Shown one piece after another: positions 36,310-46,300 of a stretch of 64,000 nucleotides of DNA (the first letter of the stretch is position 1; the number at the start of each line of letters is the position of its first letter). This DNA comes from Fomitopsis serialis (lineage: Eukaryota > Basidiomycota > Agaricomycetes > Polyporales > Fomitopsidaceae): the NCBI RefSeq assembly GCF_022376445.1, contig NW_025955105.1, positions 42,488 to 106,487 on the forward strand, given 5' to 3'. Made by a program: the position numbers and the translations under genes. The notes beneath the pieces were generated by a model. That model made no database searches, had not been told where the DNA came from, and saw nothing but the letters and a program-made list of their open reading frames with translations.

Positions 36310-39046
36310 GCATGTAAGCACGATTTGTGTATGAATAATACATGCCCGGCGGAGGATAGCCGGCATACTGTACCCCATTGGGCGGTGGTGCTGCGGTGAC
36401 ATAAGGATGTGGATGATGGAATGGTGTCCAGGTATAGTACGGTTGCCAGTGAGGTGGATGCGGTGGCATCGGTGGGTGGTACGGCACCGGGTTTGGCTGC
36501 GGCAGTAGGTGAGGTGGTGGCGGGAGGTGAGGTGGTGGTGGGAATTGAGGCGGATCCAGTCGGGGGTACAGCATCGGGTTTGGTGGCGCCAACAGGGGAA
36601 CAGGGGGTGGCACAAACGGAGGTGGGTATAGCGGTAACAGGCCCGGCTCTAGCTTGACAAGTTGCTGATGTCCTGGCGGAGGCGGTAGCAGACGGTCCTG
36701 CAACACGTCGCATCGTACATCTTCTCGCAAGCTAGATGTCGTCGGCTTGGGGACGGCCAGCTTCTCGAGACGCCGCTGTTCCTCACGGATAGCCTTGTTC
36801 TCGGCAGTTTGTACTTTACGCTGGTCGCTTCGTCCTCGCTTCCCGTGCTCGTTTTGCTCGCACCAGTATGAGTCAGCAGACCGCACCACCCCCAGAAGCT
36901 CTTCGCCATGGTCCTCGAAGAAAGCCCAGTCAGACAGGCCAGTACGCAAGTCATCCAGAGTCGTCATCCAGGCAGCGCGCGCAAGCTTAGTCGCAAGTTT
37001 GTCAGGTAGCAGACTTTCTGGACCCCAGATACAGATGGCATAGTCGCGTCGCCAGCACTGATGTCGCCAAGAAAGGACAGCCTCATGAACGTGCTTGTAT
37101 CGATCCCTCTGGCGGTTGCGTCCTTTACCCGGCGCTGCTGGCACAAGCTCAGAGTCTTCGATTTTGATTCCTGGCACTCCTGCGTCAGCCTCCGACTTGC
37201 GTTCCTGGATGGACTTGAGGAAGGAAACCATCCTGCTGTCGTCATCTGACAAGATCACCTCCGTATCCTCTTGCTTTCGTGCAAGGCATACATCGCAACA
37301 AGGGGCCTTGAGTCCTGTGTACGGAAATCAGTTGACAGTCAGATAATACACATATAATGCAAGGAATTACGTCTCTCGCTCGGCGGATTGGCAAAATACT
37401 CGTCAGCTACCTCTCGCCGACAGTTTGACGCCTCGAGCCAGGAGCGTAGACCCTCTTCAACCTTCTTCTGGAAGACCTTATCCTCGCTGTCGTCGTCTTC
37501 ATCTGCAGCAGCTAGATCTATCGCAGAGGTGTCATCATCCCCGCCAGCCACCTCTCTGGGCTCTTCCACAGCCCCATCATCGGACTCGGTGTCGTCGGCA
37601 TCCTCTGCCGTATCCCGCTTGGCCGTCCGCGGCTTGACCTTTTTGAACACGGACTGCTCAGCTAGCAGTATCGCAATGGCTGGCTTGCCATCACGACCCG
37701 CCCGGCCATAGCGCTGGAGCCATTGAGATAGCGAGGTCGGCACCATGAACTGTATCACGCGACGTATGTCGCTGATGTCGAGGCCCTACGAAAGGCGCAT
37801 TAGTTATATTTTGTCGAAGTGCTCGTCGGTACATACCATGCCAGCTGCTTCAGTCGCACACAAAATCGACAGCTCATTATTACGAAATCGCGCCATGACC
37901 TCCCGTTTTGAATCCTCGCCACGAAGAGCATGCAGAAAGTCGATCTTGTCCTTATAGGCATCCGGCAGCAGCTTCCTCAGATGCTGGAGGCCTCTATACG
38001 CCAGGTCTCGTGTGTTGAAGAAGATCAGCGTCTTGACCAAGGGCCCGCCGGCGAGAGCCTCGTTTACCGCGAAGTCCAGTGCCGAGAGGTCACTAGCACC
38101 ACCTTTCATGTGCACGACGAGAGGGGTAATGTTTGGCCGATCATTGCCCAGGTTCACGAAGAACGTCGACCTCGTAGAGAAGCCAAGTTTCGTCTGGATA
38201 TCCGAGAGCACGAGTGGAGGAAGGGTGGCTGAAGTAACTAGGAAAGGGATCCCGACGGGCACGAGAGCGCGAAGCCGGCCCAACTCGCCATACTTCTTCC
38301 GGAAGCTGTCGCCCCACTGGGAGATGCAGTGCGCCTCGTCTATAACGATCGCGGCGATGTCTTTGGCGAACGCGGGCGACCGGAGCAGCTTCGAGAACTT
38401 CTCGTGCTCAAGAGCCATCTCGGGACCCGTGAGTAACATGCGGTACTTGCGATCTTCGATGTCCTGTGCACGATTGTGAGCGAGTTCAGTTCGTTATTTG
38501 TGAATGAACATACCTTGTGCAGCTTTTCCGAGTAATCCTCTTTATTGATCGCGGTAGCTGTCAGGCCCATCTTGCGAAACCGCTCAGCCTATTGTATACG
38601 ATGTGCATTAGCAGCTGGACTCCAAGCAATGTCTTCGTGCTCACCTGATCTCTCTCCAGCTCATTGAGTGGTGATATAACCACCACTATTTTCCGGCCTG
38701 TTTCATCCGCCAAGAGGGGCATCGCAAACGGCATCGTCTTTCCCGCGCCAGTCCCTGCGATAACTATGCAGTCTAACCCGAGTTTCGTCGCTTCTGTGAC
38801 GTCGACCTGCCAGTCATACGGAGTCATCCCATCTGCATTCGCCTCGATGAACTTCTCGCGGATATATTGGCGTGCCGCCTCGGAGTCGTAGCCGCGAGAT
38901 TTGTGGGCGGCGGCGCGAGTGATGGCGAGCACCTCGGTGAAGGCCTGCGTGATTCCTCGAACGTGAAGCCGCGGAGGTGTCGCCGTTGTGGGCTTGGTCG
39001 TTTTAGGAGGCATCGCCGTTGTAGGCTTGGTCGTTTTAGGAGGCAT
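36296..39046 (-). CDS. RecQ-family DNA helicase (element cargo)
   Basis: ATP-dependent 3'-5' DNA helicase of the RecQ family, 845 residues from five exons (39046-38645, 38588-38514, 38463-37837, 37785-37371, 37314-36296). All motifs are present: motif I AGTGAGKT (97-104), ISPLNELERDQ, motif II IDEAHCISQWG (200-210), motif III TSATLPP, IFFNTR, CATEAAGMGLDISD and motif VI QRYGRAGRDG (392-401). An acidic insert follows. A CCDVC fragment remains of the RecQ zinc region; HRDC is not seen. The last 150 residues are rich in Pro, His and Tyr. The N-terminus repeats MPPKTTKPTTA twice. Compared with Bloom/Sgs1 it is short, and it lies wholly between the inverted repeats, so it is probably element cargo. 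Neurospora QDE-3 is also a RecQ helicase. Confidence 0.9.
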
Positions 39047-39094
39047 GGTAGATGAAGGACGGAGGGTACGGATGATGCGACGTATCTGAGCAAG

Positions 39095-39290
39095 CAGCGT
39101 CGCTGCGTGTATGCGCCGTGCGCCTCTCGCGCGGCGCGTTTCGTCACGGGATCGAGTGAGACCCCCCCCTCTCTACGAGAACGACCAGACGTTCTAGAGG
39201 CACTTCTGGTTTTTCTTTTTCGATCTCCGCTGACGTGTGCACGTGCCTCTAGAACGGCTGGTTCCGAGACTACCGTAACGGAACGTTCGT
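39095..39290 (-). repeat. right terminal inverted repeat
   Basis: Right arm of the element, inverted relative to 33378-33545. It contains the matching hairpin: 39184-39203 pairs with 39243-39262 with one mismatch in 20. The outer stem is the same as on the left (ACCAG...CGTTC), but the inner stem is TAGAGGCAC/GTGCCTCTA instead of GGAGGTG/CACCTCC. Confidence 0.75.
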
Positions 39291-39337
39291 CGACTTGTTC
39301 GGTGCAGTGCACGTGTACGTACGTAGTAATGATATTA

Positions 39338-39345
39338 TGCGTTGT
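39338..39345 (+). repeat. candidate target-site duplication, right
   Basis: TGCGTTGT, exact partner of 33326-33333. It lies 165 bases upstream of the RNA14 start codon, so the element may have displaced the promoter shared by RNA14 and the minus-strand RdRP paralog. Confidence 0.5.
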
Positions 39346-39509
39346 CATTCACAACATTATCGGTTTGGTACTAAGTTGCGGTAAAATAAGTTTTAATTTA
39401 CCGCGATAAGACCCCGCGCGTCCAAATTCGCGCTTCGCGCGAACCAGCACCGACGCAACTTGAACTTCGACCATTCGTATCCCGCTACATCGTGCGACGG
39501 TGTGGTGAA

Positions 39510-42500
39510 ATGTCCGAGGCTCAACCAATGGTTGTAGATCCACCAGATTCTGGCGACGCGTCCTTTCAAGTCGGCGAAGAAGACAAGACACAACCAACCG
39601 AGGAGATCTTGAACGCGTTGCGGCAACTCAACCCTAGCTCCTTTGCGCACCCTCAGAACGGCAACACGAACGTGCAGAGCCCTGGTAAGCAGGAACCGAC
39701 ACCTCCACCTCCGTCAGAATGGGAACAACTACGCGCACAATTGCGGGGAAAACCTTATGATGCAGACGGGTGGCTGAGACTGGTCGACCTCGCAGAAGAC
39801 TCTGGTGACATCGACAGAATCAAAGAAACCTACGAGGGACTGTTGGAAGCATACCCAAACACTGTTCGCGACCCTTTTGTGTGCGTTACACGCTGCCAAC
39901 TCACTGCCCATCCAGTCTTCTGCCCAGATAGCCTACCTGAACCATTACACCGACAACCCTGAGACGTTCGGATCTGCCGTGGCCTTGTTCAAGCGTTATC
40001 TCACCAAGTCGTCTTCTGTGGACCTCTGGAAGTTCTACCTCACTTTCGTCAGGTAAGTGGCCCCTCAGTCGAAACCGTTCCAGAAGGCCGCATGTTTGCA
40101 AAACTCGTCTGCTTCAGTGAATGACATAGGACGCCAACGGGAACGTGGAGCGCATACGTGTTATCCTGCGTGATGGCTTCCCCGGCTTGTGTGACGGACT
40201 GCTTCAATCCATATTCAATGCCACCCTGACTTGCATCGTGCGACCTCCAGCCAGGCAATTATCAACTCGTCCGAACATGCTCTCTGATTCCGTGGTTACA
40301 GGAGAGTCAACACTGGTCCGAACTCGCGTGAAGTGATCCGTACGGCCTATGAGTTCGCCCTGAACCATGTCGGCCAGGACAAGGACAGCGGCGACATGTG
40401 GAGTGACTACCTGCAGTTTCTGAAAGCCGGCGAGGTGTGTACCGAACCAGAACCATACACACCGGTTCACTCACACATAGACAGACGACGTCAACATGGG
40501 AGGAGCAACAAAAGATGGACGCAGTGCGCAAGGCGTATCAGCGAGCGGTCCAGATCCCGATAGACAACATCAAGCGGCTGTGGGAGGAGTACCAGGACTT
40601 TGAGAATGGGCTGAACAGGATCACGGTGAGCACCCTTGTTCTCGCATCAATGCGCTACCGACGCTCATGAGAAGGCAGGCGAAGAAGTTCTTGTCCGACC
40701 TGCAGGAGAGTCACATGCAGGCGCGTACCGTCCTGACGACCCTACAGGAGCACCTGACCATCCTCTTTCCCCCTCCTCCGCCGTCGAGGTCGTCGCGGCC
40801 GCCGATATGGCTTCCCCGATCCCCGACATTCAACGCCGGCGACAGGGCGTTGGTTGGGCGGTGGCGTCAGTACCTGAAGTGGGAGGAGAGCAATCCGTTG
40901 AAGCTGGATGATAAGGAGAAGGGCAACCTGCACGCGCGTCTTCAAGGCGTGTACAAGAAGGCCGTGGTCCGTATGCGGTTCTTCTCGGAAATTTGGTATG
41001 TGTCGAGCGTCTCTTGGACAGCCGACTAGCTCACTCGCTTGTCGGGATAGGTACATGGCGTACGTATGGACAAGTAGTATTGGTAAAACGGACGAAGCTC
41101 TTGCTCTTCTGAAAGCTGGAATAGATGCGAATCCGTCTAGGTAAGTTTTGTGCTATTGATATCTTGACGGCGCTGACGTCGCCCATAGCTTTGTTCTCAA
41201 CTATTCCTACGCAGAAGCGCAAGAGACGGCGAAAAACGTCGCGGAAGTTCACTCGACGTTCGAAAAATTTCTTGATGTGCTCAAAACGGACCTCGACGCG
41301 GTCGAGAGCAGGATCAACTCGGCCAACTCGTCGTTCTCGTCGAACATCTCTCCGTCGCAAAAGACGGAACCGGCTGAGAACTCCCAGCCCGACCCCAGCT
41401 CTCAGTCGCAAGGTGGCTCATTCGCTACGGAAAAGTCGGACGAGAAGCCGCTCAAGAACAAGGAGCTCACCGAGCGGCGGACGGAATACGGCATCGCGTG
41501 GGTGTCGTACATGCGATTTGCCAGACGCGCGGAGGGCCTGAAACCGTCGCGAGCTGTGTTTGGTAAGGCGAGGAAGGAGCGTTGGACGCCCTGGGAAGTG
41601 TACGAGGCTGCTGGTGAGCGTAGTCGCCTTAATCTTCGTACGACGACGATTGACTGGCGTGATGAATGCTAGCGCTGATGGAATACCACTGCAACAAGGC
41701 GGCCGATGTCGCGAACCGCATCTTCGAGAAGGGGATGGAGACGTTCAGCGACGAAGCGGACTTTGTCCTGCGGTACCTAGGATACCTCATTTCAGTCAAC
41801 GACGAAAACAGTAGGTCCTCGTTGGTTTCATACGAGCTCTTCGTGACTGACATGCTCGGTGCAGATGCTCGGGCGCTTTTCGAGCGTGTCATTGGCACAT
41901 TCCCGCCTGAGAAAGCGCGGCCGTTATGGGAGCGCTGGTCGAGATACGAGTATCAGTATGGCGACCTCGAGGCTGCGCATAAGCTCGAGAAGCGCATGGC
42001 AGAGGCATATCCGAACGGTGAGCACGCTCCCAGAAACGTCGTCGTCTCTTGGTTCTGACCGATCTATGTAGACCCTCCGATCAAGCGCTTCGCGGAGCGG
42101 TACAAGTATCTGGGTACGGATGCGATCGCCAACCGCGACCTGGGCTTCAGCCTCTCTCGCCAGGGCAGCGGCAGCAGTCGCTCGAACGGCAGTGGCACCC
42201 TTGGCCGTACTGAAACGCAGATGTCTCTTGTCTCCAACCCGGCCTCGCAGTCCCAGGGGGCGCCGAGTTCGTCCAAACGGCCTCCGTCTCCGGAGGCACA
42301 CAGCAGGAGGCGAGACGACAGCCGTGCGCCTGACTATGGCCCACCGTCCAAGCGGCAGCGAGCGGGCTCACGCGAACGGGAGCGGGATGCTAGGTGGGAC
42401 GGCCCGCCTCGGCGACGTTATGGCAGCCCCGGGTGGGACAGGGAACGCGACAGGGATGCGCCCGGACGTCGGAGCATGAAGGAGGAGAGAGAGGAGGAGA

Positions 42501-42862
42501 AGCCGGTGACGCTTCCTCCTGTGTTGTCGTGGTTCGTTGGCATGCTCCCGGCGCCGTCCTCATTCGATGGTGCGTGACCGCGACACGTTCGTCTCGCGAT
42601 CGTTGAGGTCTGATGTGCGCATGATGTTTCAACAGGTCCCGTATTCCGGACCGATGACTTGATGCAGGTGTTCAGGAACGCGGTTATTCCATCGAGCTCG
42701 AGCGCGTCGAGAGGACGATCGCCGCCCCCGCCGCCCCGAGGAGGTCAGTCCGCTAGGTGTTTTTTGCTGTGCCTGAATCTGATCGACCCTACAGGTGGTC
42801 GCCCACCCCCTGACTACGGACCGTATCAAGGTCCGGGAGGAGGACGCCGTGGTCGATACTGA
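39510..42862 (+). CDS. RNA14: mRNA 3'-end processing protein Rna14/CstF77
   Basis: Scaffold subunit of cleavage/polyadenylation factor IA (CstF-77 in animals), nuclear. The model has 12 exons (39510-39863, 39916-40052, 40302-40434, 40485-40625, 40679-40995, 41051-41140, 41189-41613, 41673-41810, 41865-42017, 42072-42569, 42636-42743, 42795-42862) and gives 853 residues in frame. HAT repeats run from about residue 70 (WLRLVDLAEDSGDIDRIKET) through VDLWKFYLTFVRRVN, WSDYLQFL, VWTSSIGKTDEALALLKAGI, WVSYMRFARRAEGLKPSRAVF and NRIFEKGMETF to RALFERVIGTFPPEKARPLW. An Arg/Ser-rich tail follows. A short Pro-rich Rna15/CstF64-binding-like segment (LPPVLSWFVGMLPAPSSFDGP) is near the end. The second intron (249 nt) is unusually long and may hide an extra exon. 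Confidence 0.93.
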
Positions 42863-43380
42863 TCGGCAACATCATTCGTAGTGTACTGCAATCTTCTATG
42901 TTCTTAGGCCCTATTGCCCGAAATTATGCTTACCTTTTTGACGTCTTCGCCTCGCGCGTTGTGGCATCTCAATTGCGTGGTGTCCAGGTCCAGTCCGGAC
43001 TCTGGGCATTGGTTTTTGTCTTTCATTCAGCTACGAATGCGATTCATATGCGAAAGCCTTAGTCGTCATTTGTCCTACGCACTAATAGTACTACCATATG
43101 TTATGCATGTGCAGGCCAAGTTGGTGCAAATCAGGCTAACGCAGTCTCGAGAGGTCTCAGTGGCGCATCTGATTTTGAGTCTGAACAATGTCGTGCGGCA
43201 ACTTCCGCGAGTCCGTGACACAACTTCCATATTCATCTAGACACGACCTCTTTGACAATGTCGGTGATTGTGTGCAGGCTCTAATCTATCCTCAGCTTCT
43301 GACCACCATCATCTCATGTGCATAACCTCTGCCTCGAGAAGTACGACGGGAGGTACTTACGAAACGCGTCGTTTCGCACA
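42863..43380. other. intergenic between RNA14 and RdRP
   Basis: Three-prime region of RNA14 and promoter of the plus-strand RdRP. An open frame at 42914-43240 has no recognisable motif. In-frame codons continue upstream of the chosen RdRP ATG to about 43318, but paralog alignment supports the ATG at 43381. Confidence 0.4.
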
Positions 43381-46300
43381 ATGGTGAACATTCCGAACGT
43401 GGTCGTCCTTGCGGCTCGCGTAAACAAGCGTGGCGGCGTCACCGACGCTGAAGAACAGCCACTCCGGTCTTTTCGAGCTGCACGCCTCGTTGACGATTCT
43501 AAACGATTCCTTTTCCTCTCTACCTCGAGAGAGGGCAACGGATCAGGAACACCACGCAAAACAGACCTCGAGGACTGGATCGCAAATGGTCTTCAACTGC
43601 AGGGTGCTCGGTCAGCAAACCGTTGAAACTTGCCATGAGTGTATGCTGAATGTTACGATTGCTGCAGGTATACTTGGCTAGGGTACAGCGATGGCCACTT
43701 GAAAGCCGGGAAGGTCGTATTTTTCCGCGAAGACACAGAGTGGACTGTGGCCCGCTTGCTTCACAAGATCGGTGATGTCCATGAGGTGTACCGCAATCAC
43801 AGCTACGGCAAGTATGCTGCGCGCCTAGCTCTCTCCTTCTCCTCGACCGTAGATGCCCAAGACGTCAGTCGACGTCTGAAGTCTCATGATCTGTACCATT
43901 TCTAACAACTTGTTTGACAATCGGCAGGTCAGCAGCGAACGCGCAGTGCTCCTAGAAGATCTACGGGCTCCAGATGGGTCATTGCATACCGACGGTTGTG
44001 GTATGATTCGGGACTCCTTTGCTCGAGAATTGTGCAACAGTCTGCACATACCCGAGGACACCTCAGGTACGGGTCTTTCAGTCTTGATGCGCTTGGCCTT
44101 TCATTACAGTCAGTTACATGGTCGTCGCACACGCGCAAACCTGTTTGGTCCTCTTTGGCTGGCCCCGACGCACCACCGGAGGTGGTCAGTCCCATTGTTT
44201 GTGCAGAGCGCAGAGTCTGTCCTTGACAGTTCTTTCTCAACTTCGGCCACGGTACCCATGACACACAGCCTGCATCCATGCTACAAATCATGGACGGTAG
44301 CCAGCGCGATACCAGCTGTTCCGAATATTTGGGACGAGGGGTGCAGCTGCTATGGTCGTTCTGCCAATGTGTGCCGTGGTAGATATGGAGCGGGGAGACA
44401 CAGCCCCCACCCATATGCTGGAAAACGCGAAGTGACAACCATTATGCAAACGACTATAGCTGCGCCTTGTACCCACACTGACTGGTTGGTTATAGTCTTC
44501 CAAATCCGTCGCGGAGGCTTGAAAGGACTACTCGGGCGATACTCAGACGAAGACTTTGAACGTCTCTGCAATACTGAGAACACATTAGTCGACAAGAGTA
44601 GCGTTGGCCCAGAAATCGTCATCGCATTTCGCCAATCAATGTTGAAGTATCGAGGTGGCCCTACGACACTGGAAATCAATGACCATTGCAGCCGCCCAAG
44701 TTCCGCGAGGCTCAATGAATACATTATACTGCTTCTCATAACCGTCGACGTACCTCTGGATGTACATCAACTACCTTGCCTACTCGCGCCGTCAGTGCTG
44801 ATGATAGCCATTTATGGTTCAGGTTTTTCGCAAACTGCTTTTAGACCAACTCGATCTCATCGGGGCCATTGCCAACGATCGAGACAAGGCATTGAAAGCA
44901 GTCAGAGGAGAATTGGATGCTTCCTCTACTGCCTTTTCTCAAGACCGTGCGTACCTCGCGCTCACGCCTCTGATTCATGACTTGCTGATCCGTCTCGTAG
45001 TCTACTCTTTGCTACTTGCCTACCACGACCTAAGTGAACCGTATGTGCAGCACAAAATCAAAGCCTTTCAGCAGCATCAATATAGCGTTCTGCGCGACAA
45101 GCTCCACATTGCTGTTGAGGTATAAATCAATTATTTCGTTCTCTTGCTGTGATTGGACTGAGGACCGGCCAGGACTCCGCTTATTTATTCGGAATCGTCG
45201 ACGAATATGGGCTGCTGGAGGCTGACGAAGTGTTTGTTAACATTCCTGGTCGCACCGGAGTGCTTGCAAAGCCGAGGGTCATGGCTTACAGGCGCGTGCT
45301 CGAGTTATGGATGTTATGTCAAAATTTACACTGGCGAGCCCACAGAAACCCATCGTATTCACCAGCAGGTCAGTGAACAGGTGCATCCATGCTGTATAAC
45401 ACTGAAATGTCATAGATATACGCGTATTCCGAGCTGTGTATCGCGAGGAATTGAAACATCTCACCAATTGCATAGGTAGTGTATCAATGTTACTGCATTG
45501 ACCGCGATTGATGTGAAGATGACATTCGCACAGTGTTTTCGAGGAAATCGCAACACTCTGTTCCGGACACCATGGCATCGGGGTAAGTGAGACTATGCTA
45601 TTGTTCATTGTGAAGCCGCCAAGACGTCTCGCAAAACAGGGACCTAGACGGTGATCAGTACCTGGTAGTGTGGGACTCTGATCTAATACCCAAGGCCCCT
45701 CCTCCTCCTCAACATCGGCCGCTCTCAGCAAGCGCGACAAGTAGCAACAACCAGAGACGGAACGCAGACGCAGCCTTTAGACAGGCCGCTTTGCAAACGT
45801 TCATCGATCACCGATTTAATGGTTTCTTTGGCCAAATGGCTAACCAATGGAAGCAGCTTGCTGTATCTACCCCGCAATTGGCAAACGAGCACCACACGCG
45901 GGAGCTGGGGATCCTCACCGAGTCCTCCCTGGTACGTCCAGCCGGCATGGTTCACACCTTTGAGCACGGCTCAGGTCCATGTGCTGTGGTGATAGGATGC
46001 ACTCAAATCTGGCGCGGACATGCAGAAGTTGAGACGCAGATTCAACGACATTATCAAGGAAGCGCGCAGCGTTGCGAATCGTGACCCTGGCTTCAAGAAC
46101 CCGCTGGACTTGTTGCGCGAGCTCGTCCCCCGGAAGGACGGAGCCAAGATGTCTTTGTTCACCTGTGACAGCGCACTGGTTATTCGAGACCAGGACCCAA
46201 CGGTGTGGGACGACGCACTACAGAATGCGCCTCCCGCCATGGAGGCATTTAACCGAGAACTTCAACAAGCGATAGCCAAGGATAGCGAGTCGAAAGACGG

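Larger units (their letters stand above)
33334..39337. mobile_element. TIR element carrying DUF6589-like and RecQ genes
   Basis: A roughly 6.0 kb element. The ends are long inverted repeats: 33378-33545 on the plus strand reads like 39290-39095 on the minus strand (shared blocks include AGTCTCGGAACCAGCCGTTC, AGCGGAGATCGAAAAA, AGAACGTCTGGTCGT, GGTCTCACTCGA and CGCGCGAGAGG). Outward, both share ACTACGTAC. Exact 8-bp direct repeats lie at the proposed edges. Inside are two genes that converge tail to tail. The exact outer base is uncertain because the last 10 or so bases of the two ends match poorly. It occupies the intergenic space between the inactive RdRP paralog and RNA14. Confidence 0.75.

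Noticed and set aside
36409..36657. Plus-strand Val/Gly-rich open frame
   Set aside because: Antisense shadow of the Pro/His-rich tail of RecQ.
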